From: an uncultured Candidatus Actinomarina sp.
Lineage (GTDB): Bacteria > Actinomycetota > Acidimicrobiia > Actinomarinales > Actinomarinaceae
Length of the DNA: 64,000 bases
NCBI GenBank assembly: GCA_902626065.1
Contig: CACODT010000001.1
Location: forward strand, 20,986 to 84,985
Reading direction: 5' to 3'
The position numbers were made by a program, and so were the translations under genes. Below are positions 27,800-35,535 of the stretch, one piece after another. A model generated the notes under the pieces. It was not told where the DNA came from and made no database searches. It saw nothing but the letters and a program-made list of their open reading frames with translations. Position 1 is the first letter of the stretch. Every line of letters starts with the position of its first letter.

Positions 27800-28238
27800 G
27801 TTTCTTTTCCATTATTAATAATTTTGCAGTAATTGCATTACTTTCGTAAAAGTTTTTAGCTTGTCTATCACTAGGTAATGCATATGTTCGAATTTGAAAG
27901 TTATTTTTTGATGAAACAAAACTTATATATTCAAACAATCTAGTTCCAAGTCCCATTTCTCTATAATTTTTATTAATAAATATTTCGTACAGATTCCAGT
28001 AGTAATCATCTTCAACAACTCTTGCATAGCCAATAGTTTGATATTTATCATCTAAAAAGACATTCAATAAAAAGTACGCTGACTTAAATTGAGTGGAAAT
28101 TTTTTGATAGTAATTAAATAAAGTTGTATCAATATTATTTATTTCATCATTAAATTCAGATTGAATTTTAGAAGGTGAGTTTTGTGTTTCTTGAATTTCA
28201 AAATTTAAACCAAAATCTTGAAATTTTTTTTCAAACAC
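27774..28238 (-). CDS. GNAT-family N-acetyltransferase
   Basis: 154 residues. The acetyl-CoA-binding segment LYEIFINKNYREMGLGTRLFEYI near 103-125 contains the R/Q-x2-G-x-G/A pattern (REMGLG). The preceding GYARVVEDD strand is also typical. The acceptor is unknown. GTG start overlapping the DUF4193 stop by 8 bp. Confidence 0.85.
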   Translation of the reverse strand: MFEKKFQDFGLNFEIQETQNSPSKIQSEFNDEINNIDTTLFNYYQKISTQFKSAYFLLNVFLDDKYQTIGYARVVEDDYYWNLYEIFINKNYREMGLGTRLFEYISFVSSKNNFQIRTYALPSDRQAKNFYESNAITAKLLIMEKKRVHNRYRP

Positions 28239-28587
28239 AATCAGAACATACTTTCGCCCGCGGTTTAGCTAATTGTGTATTTTTTAAAACTAAAAAACAA
28301 ATAGAGCATGTAAATTCGTCATCCTGAATGTCTTCTACCGTTTCATCAAGTTTTAGATCTGAACTTTTAACATTTCTTTTTTCTGCTGCGTCAACAGACA
28401 TAAAAGATCCTTCAGCTTCATCATTATCATCAACTGATTTCTTTTCAGTTTCAACTCTTGCTTCAAGTGATTCTGTTTCTACTTCTTCTTTTTCCTCTTC
28501 TTCAGGAGCAGCTTCATTCTCATCAAGATCTTCTTCGAGATCTTCCAAAGTAGGTTCTTCTATTTCTTCGTTCTCTTTTTCTGCCAT
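28231..28587 (-). CDS. DUF4193-family actinobacterial protein, acidic with C-terminal Cys4 zinc ribbon
   Basis: 118 residues. The first 90 residues are very rich in Glu and Asp. The last 30 contain DEFTCSICFLVLKNTQLA and end CSDCV, a CxxC...CxxC zinc ribbon that I recognise from the actinobacterial DUF4193 family. Function unknown. A GAGGA ribosome site 5 nt before the ATG is among the clearest in the window. It is a good taxonomic marker for Actinobacteria. Confidence 0.9.
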   Translation of the reverse strand: MAEKENEEIEEPTLEDLEEDLDENEAAPEEEEKEEVETESLEARVETEKKSVDDNDEAEGSFMSVDAAEKRNVKSSDLKLDETVEDIQDDEFTCSICFLVLKNTQLAKPRAKVCSDCV

Positions 28588-28616
28588 TTATATCCTCAAT
28601 TTCTGTAAAAATAATA

Positions 28617-29489
28617 CTAAATTTTTAATAATATAGCTTGTTTTTTGATAAAAATTTCTGCTGGTCCATAATCGAAAAAATCACCATCAACTTCAATGGG
28701 ATTTTCTGATAACAGAGAGACTCGATTCATTTTTTTAAGTAACACATCAGGATCTGTTAAATGAAGACCTTTTTTTGCTAGAAAAAATAATTTCATAGCT
28801 TTTAGTTTTGTTACTTTGAAGATTTGTGTATTAAATAATCCATCTTGTAAGCTAGATTTAGGTGAGATATTCCAACCACCTCCAAAATATTGACCGTTAC
28901 AAATTGAAATATTGAACGCAATATTATCAAATTCATATGAATCATTTACTATTTTAAAATTATCACTTTTTGCAGGAAATAATTTCAACCAAAAACTTAC
29001 TGGGTATCTAAATCTTTTAAAAATTCGAGGTAATTTTTCACTTATCAGTACTGTGTCAGCTAAAAATCCATAATTTAAAACATTTACAAAGTATCTTGAT
29101 TTATTTTTAGACTCAATAAAACCAACATCAATCATATAACCATCGTTATTCTTGAGCCTTTTTACACCTTCATTTACACTTTGTGGAAATGCAAATGTTC
29201 TCATAAAATCTGAACCACTTCCTGAGGGTAAACATGCTATTTCAGGATTAGGTACATTAAATTTAAATATTATATCGATTAAATTACTTAAAGTACCATC
29301 GCCTCCTACAGCACAATAGATTACACTTTGTTCTAAATATTTTTTAATTATTTCTTCAACTTCGGATGGTTTTTCTGTTTGATATACATCAGATACTAAA
29401 TCATTCTTTTCAAAGAGTTCTTCTATCTCCTTTTTCGAAAACTTTCTACCTCTTGAATTTTTATTATGTATAACAACAAATTTTTTCAT
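28617..29489 (-). CDS. Diacylglycerol kinase-family lipid kinase
   Basis: 290 residues. An N-terminal HNKNSRGRK and the catalytic GGDGTLSNLI near 79-88 define the DAGK catalytic domain. GSGSDFMRTF near 107 corresponds to the second nucleotide-binding loop, and GGGWNISP near 200 is in the C-terminal sandwich. The substrate may be diacylglycerol or another lipid such as a polyprenol or sphingoid base. It overlaps helY by 4 bp. Confidence 0.9.
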   Translation of the reverse strand: MKKFVVIHNKNSRGRKFSKKEIEELFEKNDLVSDVYQTEKPSEVEEIIKKYLEQSVIYCAVGGDGTLSNLIDIIFKFNVPNPEIACLPSGSGSDFMRTFAFPQSVNEGVKRLKNNDGYMIDVGFIESKNKSRYFVNVLNYGFLADTVLISEKLPRIFKRFRYPVSFWLKLFPAKSDNFKIVNDSYEFDNIAFNISICNGQYFGGGWNISPKSSLQDGLFNTQIFKVTKLKAMKLFFLAKKGLHLTDPDVLLKKMNRVSLLSENPIEVDGDFFDYGPAEIFIKKQAILLKI

Positions 29490-31351
29490 AACATTGTTTT
29501 TTGAATAATAGTATTAATAAATTTTTGCGATATTGTATTAAAATTGTCAATTTTATATATTGTATAAACTTTTTGAGATATTTCTGCAGCTTCTCTAGAA
29601 GCTTTTATAAAATCACCTAAAGTTATATCAAATTTATTTATCGTATATTCAATATTGCCTGAGTTTATGAATTCATTAAAAATACTGAACCATGATGTAT
29701 CGACATTAATTTTCTTTTTAACACCATGATTATTTTCTAAAATATTAATCTTTTCTTGAGCAATTAAAAATTGGGTATACAAGTCACTATATTTTTCATG
29801 AATAGAAGTTTCGTATTTTAAAGTAGAAATACCAGATGATAAAAACATTATACAAAACTCCTGTGAGCTGTGATTTTCAAGAAGTTCAACACCGACTAAG
29901 AAATTATCTCTATGTGTTTCTGTAATAAGTTTATTTTTTTTGGTATCGTTAAAATAATTTAAATTTTTTAATACCTTGACTTTTGATTTAAAATTGGATT
30001 CTAATGTCTTATCATTTAATTTATTTTGATAAGAATAAAAACTTTTTTTAATCATTTTCAATCCTTTTTCTTCACCATATTTATTACAAAGATTCAAAAC
30101 AGATCCGTATGAATTTGAATAAGACGACATAAGATTATTTGGCTTTAAATTAAAAAGATCGTTGTACCAGTTGTTTTCTATTCTTCTGTCATAATTTATA
30201 TAAGCGAAACCCTTATTATCAATTCCCCTTCTTCCTGCACGTCCCGTTAATTGTAGGAATTCTGATTTAGAAATTAATCTTGTTCTCACACCATCGAATT
30301 TGAATGCAGAATCTATCATTATTGATTTAGCGGGCATATTGATCCCTAAAGAAAGAGTTTCAGTTGCAAACAGAACATCGATATATTTATTTAAAAATAA
30401 GTGTTCTACAAATTCTTTTACAATTGGTGCTAATCCCGCGTGATGAAATCCAATTTTCCTGGACCACATCCAATACAATTCATCTAAGTTTAAAAGTTGA
30501 TATTCTTCAGCAGTTATATCATTAAAAACTGTTTGAAATAAAATTTTTAAACTATGATTATCTTTATTTTTATTTACTAAATTTGCTGCAAATCTTGCTT
30601 TACTTTCAACCTTGTCTCTTGAAAAAAAGAATACAATGGAAGGGGTTGCTTTTTTTTCATTAATGTAATCTAGTTGATCCGTAAGTGTAGGTTTTTTAAA
30701 CCTTTTATATTTTTTATCAAATTTAAAGATTTTTTTATTTTTTCTATCCTCTGTTGATTTAATACTGCTTATTTTGTCATCATCTTTTGTGGATGTAATA
30801 AGTGATATTTCTAAAGGTACTGGACGTATCTTTGACTTTATTAACTCAGTTGGACCTCTCAATGAGACTATCCAGTTTAAGAATTCGTTTTCATTTCCAA
30901 TAGTGGCTGATAATGCAAGTATTTTTATTTCTTTTGGTAAATGTATTATAATTTCTTCCCAAGTAGCACCTCTTTCTTTATCTGCTAAATAATGCACTTC
31001 ATCTAGTACTACTAAACCGATATCTCTTATTCTTATATCATCTGAAAATATCATGTTTCTTAAAATTTCAGTCGTAGCAATTATTAAATTGCCATTTGGA
31101 TTTTCATTTCTATCACCTGTTAAAAGTCCCGTGTTAAATCCAAGATCTTTAAAGTCATGATATTTTTGATTAGACAGTGCTTTTATTGGTGTTGTATAAA
31201 TTACTTTCAAACCATCATTTATATATTTTTCAACACCTTTTTCAGCAATTAGTGTTTTACCTGAACCTGTTGGTGCAGTCACTAGTACATTTAATCCTCT
31301 CAGTAATGAGGTAACTGCTGTTTGTTGAAATGGATCTAGTTGAAAACTCAC
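29486..31351 (-). CDS. helY: DEAD/DEAH-box helicase, HelY (Ski2/Mtr4-like), short
   Basis: 621 residues, clearly shorter than mycobacterial HelY (about 900). Motif I APTGSGKT (25-32), motif II DEVH (near 136), SAT motif LALSATIGN and motif VI LTGRAGRRGID are intact, so the two RecA domains are complete. The C-terminal portion that normally holds the DSHCT region is much reduced. GTG start overlapping tatC by 4 bp (GTGA). The order pafB-pafC-tatA-tatC-helY is actinobacterial. Confidence 0.92.
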   Translation of the reverse strand: MSFQLDPFQQTAVTSLLRGLNVLVTAPTGSGKTLIAEKGVEKYINDGLKVIYTTPIKALSNQKYHDFKDLGFNTGLLTGDRNENPNGNLIIATTEILRNMIFSDDIRIRDIGLVVLDEVHYLADKERGATWEEIIIHLPKEIKILALSATIGNENEFLNWIVSLRGPTELIKSKIRPVPLEISLITSTKDDDKISSIKSTEDRKNKKIFKFDKKYKRFKKPTLTDQLDYINEKKATPSIVFFFSRDKVESKARFAANLVNKNKDNHSLKILFQTVFNDITAEEYQLLNLDELYWMWSRKIGFHHAGLAPIVKEFVEHLFLNKYIDVLFATETLSLGINMPAKSIMIDSAFKFDGVRTRLISKSEFLQLTGRAGRRGIDNKGFAYINYDRRIENNWYNDLFNLKPNNLMSSYSNSYGSVLNLCNKYGEEKGLKMIKKSFYSYQNKLNDKTLESNFKSKVKVLKNLNYFNDTKKNKLITETHRDNFLVGVELLENHSSQEFCIMFLSSGISTLKYETSIHEKYSDLYTQFLIAQEKINILENNHGVKKKINVDTSWFSIFNEFINSGNIEYTINKFDITLGDFIKASREAAEISQKVYTIYKIDNFNTISQKFINTIIQKTML

Positions 31352-32046
31352 TTTTTATTTTTTTTAAATATAAAGATGATGATTTCCATCATCAAATAAA
31401 GAGGTATCGTAAATACGAAAAGACTAACAGGGTCACCAGTAGGTGTGACAACGGCAGATATAATCAAAATAAATATGAACAACTCTGCCCTATTATTTGT
31501 TAATAAATTTATATTTATTATTTTCTTATTTAATAAAAATAATGTGACTAGTGGAAGTTGAAATGTTAAGGCAAATAACAATGCAACTCTTGTTATAAAT
31601 TGATAATAATTTTGTGATCTTAAAATTATCTCATTCTCATTAAATGAAAGTAAAAATTCAATTCCATAAGAACCAAGTTCTAATGCTGCAAAAATCCCCA
31701 GGTAATAAAAAACTGTAAAAAATATATTATAAAAAATGAATGAAAGCCAAGAAAGTTCTACCAAGGCTGGTTTTAGAAAAAATCCTAAATTTAATAATGT
31801 AATCGGAAGCAATAAAATTAGAGATATTAAAAAAATATTTGTAATCTTTACTTGAAAGCCTTCATAAATTGTTAATGCAAATATATTTGACTCATCATAA
31901 CCAGCATCGATTAGTGGTTGATTTAAAATCTCGATAAAAAAGGAATATTTAAAATACACGTATATTGAAAATATAAAGATCAGAATAATAGAAATTAATA
32001 TCCTTATGTTTAGTTCCCTAAGGTGTTCAAAAAAAGGTTTTTTCAC
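31348..32046 (-). CDS. tatC: Twin-arginine translocase subunit TatC
   Basis: 232 residues with six membrane helices. The N-terminal FFEHLRELNIRI carries the conserved Glu and Arg for signal-peptide recognition. AVVTPTGDPVSLFVFTIPLY near 200-219 is the conserved fifth/sixth helix region. It exports folded proteins. GTG start overlapping the upstream TatA-like gene by 3 bp. Confidence 0.95.
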   Translation of the reverse strand: MKKPFFEHLRELNIRILISIILIFIFSIYVYFKYSFFIEILNQPLIDAGYDESNIFALTIYEGFQVKITNIFLISLILLLPITLLNLGFFLKPALVELSWLSFIFYNIFFTVFYYLGIFAALELGSYGIEFLLSFNENEIILRSQNYYQFITRVALLFALTFQLPLVTLFLLNKKIININLLTNNRAELFIFILIISAVVTPTGDPVSLFVFTIPLYLMMEIIIFIFKKNKK

Positions 32047-32219
32047 TCTTCCTCATTTTCAATCCATTGCCATTTTTGATCTAAGCTAGCATCACCAACA
32101 ATTCTTCTTGATGGACCTTGATTAATATTTGAAAATATATCAATGTATTTTTTAAAACGTTTTTTATCAATTATGCCGATAGAAATAAATAATATAATGA
32201 TTAGCTCAGTTAGACTCAT
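32043..32219 (-). CDS. TatA/TatB-like miniprotein (58 residues)
   Basis: Too short to appear in many gene screens. Start ATG overlaps the pafC stop (ATGA); the stop overlaps the tatC GTG. The protein has one N-terminal membrane helix (LTELIIILFISIGII, 3-17), a short hinge with DKK and an amphipathic basic helix (RFKKYIDIFSNI). A polar tail ends in SLDQKWQWIENEEE. This is TatA topology in the exact place of tatA in actinobacteria. The usual Phe-Gly hinge is missing, so it is a divergent TatA/B or a TatC partner. No other TatA candidate is present here. Confidence 0.75.
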   Translation of the reverse strand: MSLTELIIILFISIGIIDKKRFKKYIDIFSNINQGPSRRIVGDASLDQKWQWIENEEE

Positions 32220-33070
32220 GAATTTATTTTATCTATTAAATTATTAATTTTTTTGTCATATTCAGTCTTTAAATTTTTTGGAGCAACAATCTCAGTATTC
32301 ATAAAATTTTCTAAGAGAAATTCTAGTGCTACATTGAAGTCTCTGAAAGTGTAGATGCACAATCCATCTTTTAGATAAGCTTTTTCTTTGTTTAACTTAT
32401 TTAAAAATAATTCATTTTTATACTTAAATTTCACTTCAATATTTTTTGAGGTGTCCTTAGAGCTTGATTTAGATTTATCAACTTCATCGACTGATATAAT
32501 TCTATTTATTAAGAAAGTTTTCATCCTGTTATCAACAAGGTCTATAGCTTCCAACACGTTACCGTCTTTATTATTGGTAATCGTCAATGGTTTAATTGCG
32601 TATGTCCTCACTTCTTCATATCCAATTTTTACATAATCAATATTTATATCGTTAGATAAAAATATAGAGATACCATCTTCGTTATCTATATTCGTCTTAA
32701 CATCGAAATAACTTGCAAGAATATTTAAAAAATAATCTAAATCTTGTTTTTTAATATTTTTTACACTGAGATTATTACCGTTCTTCAATAAGCTATATAT
32801 TTTAAAAAGTTCAAAATCGGTAATGGTACTCAAATCTTCTAAAACTGTGGAATATTCAAATGATATAGTTTCATTCGCTAAATCAATCTCAAAATCAATA
32901 AAAGTCTCCCCATTAATTGAATAAATCTCAGACATTATATTTAACATATACATTAGAGATTCGATCTCAACATTAAGAAGTTTTGTAAGCTCCTTTAATT
33001 CCCATTTACTTTTATCTTTTAAAATATTGATAAGATATGTAAAGTCTTGGAGAGTTAGCTTGTCAGTCAT
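32216..33070 (-). CDS. pafC: WYL-domain regulator PafC-like
   Basis: 284 residues. N-terminal helix-turn-helix (about 5-55), then a WYL-type domain (about 140-215) and a C-terminal extension. Homologues form the PafBC heterodimer, which activates the LexA-independent DNA-damage response in mycobacteria. Sequence is divergent; the assignment rests on the tandem arrangement with the other WYL gene and on tatAC/helY synteny. It overlaps pafB by 8 bp. Confidence 0.85.
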   Translation of the reverse strand: MTDKLTLQDFTYLINILKDKSKWELKELTKLLNVEIESLMYMLNIMSEIYSINGETFIDFEIDLANETISFEYSTVLEDLSTITDFELFKIYSLLKNGNNLSVKNIKKQDLDYFLNILASYFDVKTNIDNEDGISIFLSNDINIDYVKIGYEEVRTYAIKPLTITNNKDGNVLEAIDLVDNRMKTFLINRIISVDEVDKSKSSSKDTSKNIEVKFKYKNELFLNKLNKEKAYLKDGLCIYTFRDFNVALEFLLENFMNTEIVAPKNLKTEYDKKINNLIDKINS

Positions 33071-33890
33071 TTAAAACCTGAAGTAATTTCTTTTTGTCTG
33101 ATGAAGTGATTTTTTTAATTTCAGCATTTGTTAATAGAATAAAAATAATTAATTTTTGAAAATCGAACGTTGTAAGCACAATTTCTACATTCTTATTTTT
33201 TTCTATGATTTTTACGATTATGTGTTTAAAGTTGTTTTTTTGAACTAAGTAGTTTTCCTTAGTTATAAAAAGCGTAATAGTTATTGGTTTTATACTTTTT
33301 TCCCATGAAAAGTTTATTTCATCTAATTCAATATTATGCAAATCAGAAATTGATCCTAATTTTAATTCGTCTATGTTATCTAACTTAAAAGTTTTAAATT
33401 TTGAATTATCATTTGCTCCAACATACCATTGGTTGTCGTATTGTTTTAAACCTAGAGGATAAACTTTTCTTAAGGTACCCTTATATTTAAAAGAGATTCT
33501 TCTTTTATCGCTTATGGCTTGAGTTATCTTTGAAATATTTACATTTCTCCTATCTAATTCATAATCAAACTTAAAAAATTGTTTAACTACACGATAAGTA
33601 TTCATAAATTTTTCTATATCTATAGATTTATCTTTTCTTATATTCTCAAAAATTCTTGTTCCTGATATTTTATAACCTTCATCTAGCTTCCATTTATTAT
33701 TTTCAAAATCTAATAAAAAACCCATATCTTTCAACAATGATTTGTCTCTTTCAAATGATCTTTTAAATGCAGACTGACCTAAATTTCTATATTCAGTTAT
33801 ATTATCTTTGATATATTCAGTACTTACATTATCCGAGTTTAAAGACAGTAAAGTTAATAGTTTCAGACATCTTTTAAATACATTCTTCAT
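33063..33890 (-). CDS. pafB: WYL-domain regulator PafB-like
   Basis: 275 residues. N-terminal winged helix containing RSFERDKSLLKDMGFLLDFE. The WYL domain near 125-170 has RRISFKYKG, RKVYPLGLKQYDNQWYVGAND and a later FKLDNIDE strand. It probably senses single-stranded DNA or damage through the WYL domain with PafC (family knowledge). Pafs are often near proteasome genes; none are seen here. An AGGA-type ribosome site precedes the ATG. Confidence 0.87.
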   Translation of the reverse strand: MKNVFKRCLKLLTLLSLNSDNVSTEYIKDNITEYRNLGQSAFKRSFERDKSLLKDMGFLLDFENNKWKLDEGYKISGTRIFENIRKDKSIDIEKFMNTYRVVKQFFKFDYELDRRNVNISKITQAISDKRRISFKYKGTLRKVYPLGLKQYDNQWYVGANDNSKFKTFKLDNIDELKLGSISDLHNIELDEINFSWEKSIKPITITLFITKENYLVQKNNFKHIIVKIIEKNKNVEIVLTTFDFQKLIIFILLTNAEIKKITSSDKKKLLQVLND

Positions 33891-33965
33891 TGTTTTCCTA
33901 AATCTATTGTATTTCAGATATTATATTATTTTTTACTCTTATATTTGTATAAAGCAAAACTTCTG

Positions 33966-33971
33966 TATTAT
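33966..33971 (+). promoter_or_regulatory. -10-like box for the ferredoxin gene
   Basis: TATTAT, 7 nt before the ATG at 33979, in an 88-bp divergent region. No ribosome site is visible. Confidence 0.45.
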
Positions 33972-33978
33972 TAAGAGT

Positions 33979-34227
33979 ATGAGAGTGTGGATTGACCAAG
34001 ATTTATGTACAGGCGATGGTCTTTGTGAGGAGATATGCCCTGATGTATTTGTAGGCAAAGATGACGGCCTTTTTTACGTTAAAGAAGGTGACAAAATTTT
34101 CTCAGAAGAAGACGGTAATGTCGGCGGAGCTGAAGGTCTAGCAGTTGTACCAAAAGGCCAGGAAGAGGCAGTAATTGAATCTGCAGAAGAATGCCCTGGT
34201 GAATGCATCATGATAGAGCCTAGCTAA
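33979..34227 (+). CDS. Ferredoxin, 3Fe-4S/4Fe-4S type
   Basis: 82 residues from the ATG at 33979; the longer open frame upstream runs through the promoter and part of pafB and is not credible. The cluster ligands are in CTGDGLCEEICP (Cys10, 16, 20) and ECPGEC near 73-77. An acidic 25-residue insertion rich in Gly and Glu separates the two halves. It is an electron carrier of unknown partner. It is convergent with trmI and overlaps it by 8 bp. Confidence 0.92.
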   Translation: MRVWIDQDLCTGDGLCEEICPDVFVGKDDGLFYVKEGDKIFSEEDGNVGGAEGLAVVPKGQEEAVIESAEECPGECIMIEPS

Positions 34228-34999
34228 TTAAATATCTTCCACTAACAACAAAACCAGTATGACCAACCATCTCATTTTTAGGTCTAAGAATTTTTTTATT
34301 TACAATCCACTCTCTATTTAAGGTTTCTGTAACTTTTATGTTTGTAAAATTATTTTCATTCAACACATTAACTGTTTTCTCTACCTGAGATATTGATGGA
34401 AGGTAAGATACCCAAATTATGTTTTTATTTATTTTATTTAGTTGAAAAAATTCCCATGGTTCTGGAACATCAGTAATTATTGTATCTATTTCACTTTCAA
34501 TTTCATTAAATTTAAATTCTGATAATTTTGAATTTATATAGTTTACATCGACTACTTTATCTTCAAAACTTATGGAACTTGTGAATCTATCAATTGTTTT
34601 TTTTGCTCTTAACTGGTTTTTTCTACTTTCATCTAATGAGAATAATTCTCCATGGCTTGAAAGAAGTAAACTTAAAAAAAGAGTTAAGGCACCGGAGCCA
34701 GTTCCTATCTCTAGAATTTTTGAATATTTATTGATATTTCCAGCAATAAGAATTGTACCCATATCCTTTGGATAAATAATTTGTGGACCTCTTTTCATTA
34801 ATAAAATAAACTCATCAAATGACGGTACATATACTTGATACTCAATATTTTTATTCGTTTTAACTATTGAAGGCAATGATTTAATATCATTAAAGTTAAT
34901 TAATCCATTTTGAGTAACAAATTCTTGATCTTTTGTTATTACGGAAAGGTGTTTTGTTTGGTTATATTTAAAAACAACAACAGTGTTATCAAAATTCAC
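34220..34999 (-). CDS. trmI: tRNA (adenine-N1)-methyltransferase, TrmI
   Basis: 259 residues. It has the TrmI hallmark IIYPKDMGTILI near 75 and the SAM-binding LEIGTGSGALTLFL near 97. VPEPWEFF near 175 is the catalytic Asp-x-Pro region, preceded by DTIITD. It makes m1A58 in the T-loop. The start is GTG, with the preceding 29-residue ORF ending 7 nt upstream. Confidence 0.93.
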   Translation of the reverse strand: MNFDNTVVVFKYNQTKHLSVITKDQEFVTQNGLINFNDIKSLPSIVKTNKNIEYQVYVPSFDEFILLMKRGPQIIYPKDMGTILIAGNINKYSKILEIGTGSGALTLFLSLLLSSHGELFSLDESRKNQLRAKKTIDRFTSSISFEDKVVDVNYINSKLSEFKFNEIESEIDTIITDVPEPWEFFQLNKINKNIIWVSYLPSISQVEKTVNVLNENNFTNIKVTETLNREWIVNKKILRPKNEMVGHTGFVVSGRYLIS

Positions 35000-35006
35000 T
35001 TTTAAT

Positions 35007-35096
35007 TTAAAGGAGCAATAAAAAATAAGCTATTGTGGAAAGAACGACACCAGCAGATATTGCAATCGCAACAAATTTTTGTAAAGATTTGTTCAT
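35007..35096 (-). CDS. Predicted 29-residue membrane miniprotein
   Basis: ATG overlaps the preceding stop (ATGA at 35096-35093). The protein MNKSLQKF is followed by one hydrophobic helix of about 20 residues and ends in Tyr-Phe-Leu4. It is the last member of a chain of three small membrane genes joined by 4-bp overlaps. Nothing is recognised; it might be a remnant of a larger family member. The support is its frame and coupling only. Confidence 0.5.
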   Translation of the reverse strand: MNKSLQKFVAIAISAGVVLSTIAYFLLLL

Positions 35097-35245
35097 TTTC
35101 TAAAATTAATTTTCTTTCTAGCTTTTTTAATTTTTTCTATAAGTCTTCCCAAAATTATACCGTATATTAAGAAACTAATAAGTTTTGTATTTTCAGAATT
35201 TATATTTGTTTTAAGTTCTTTATAATTTTTTTTAAATTCTGTCAT
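35093..35245 (-). CDS. Predicted 50-residue basic single-span membrane protein
   Basis: ATG overlaps the stop of the holin-like gene (ATGA at 35245-35242), and GGAGG lies 7 nt before it. A polar Lys-rich N-terminus is followed by a hydrophobic helix (KLISFLIYGIILGRLIEKI) and a very basic tail. In actinobacteria small DUF3618- and DUF4235-type membrane genes often follow Holin-X genes, so this may be a reduced relative (inference). Confidence 0.62.
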   Translation of the reverse strand: MTEFKKNYKELKTNINSENTKLISFLIYGIILGRLIEKIKKARKKINFRK

Positions 35246-35535
35246 TTTAAAAGCCTCCAAATAATAATACTAAATGCAACAATACAGAGAAATGACATTG
35301 AAAAATAAACCATCGCTTGTATGAAAAAATTTCCACTATATATCTGTGTCAGTACACTTGAAAGTCCGAATATTATAAAAAATGTTGCTATTGCAAAATA
35401 ATTACCTGCTTTAAAATTTTTTTTGAATGATTTAATTGATTCCTCAACTTCATCATATGTCTCTTCTTTTGCATGCTTTATTAAAGAGTCTGCAGTTTTT
35501 ATAGCATTCGTTGAAAAATTTAAAAAATTATTCAT
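35242..35535 (-). CDS. Phage-holin-family-like membrane protein (actinobacterial Holin-X type)
   Basis: 97 residues. An amphipathic N-terminal 45 residues precede two membrane helices (about 46-66 and 73-94). This is the layout of the actinobacterial Holin-X family, which is a cellular protein family in spite of its name. No phage genes are nearby. It overlaps the AI-2E permease gene by 8 bp and the following small gene by 4 bp. Confidence 0.75.
   Translation of the reverse strand: MNNFLNFSTNAIKTADSLIKHAKEETYDEVEESIKSFKKNFKAGNYFAIATFFIIFGLSSVLTQIYSGNFFIQAMVYFSMSFLCIVAFSIIIWRLLK

Noticed and set aside
28328..28636. Ser-rich 102-codon plus-strand ORF opposite the DUF4193 gene
   Set aside because: It is the antisense of Glu/Asp repeats (TTC/TCT codons), and the minus frame has a strong ribosome site and the conserved Cys4 tail.
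33808..33978. 57-codon N-terminal extension of the ferredoxin
   Set aside because: It runs through the pafB start and the promoter, and its composition is unlike protein. The ATG at 33979 gives the normal ferredoxin N-terminus.
35242..35535. Prophage remnant suggested by the holin-like protein
   Set aside because: The family is a cellular actinobacterial one, and no integrase, attachment repeat, lysin or structural phage gene is nearby. xerD at 23 kb is the housekeeping recombinase.
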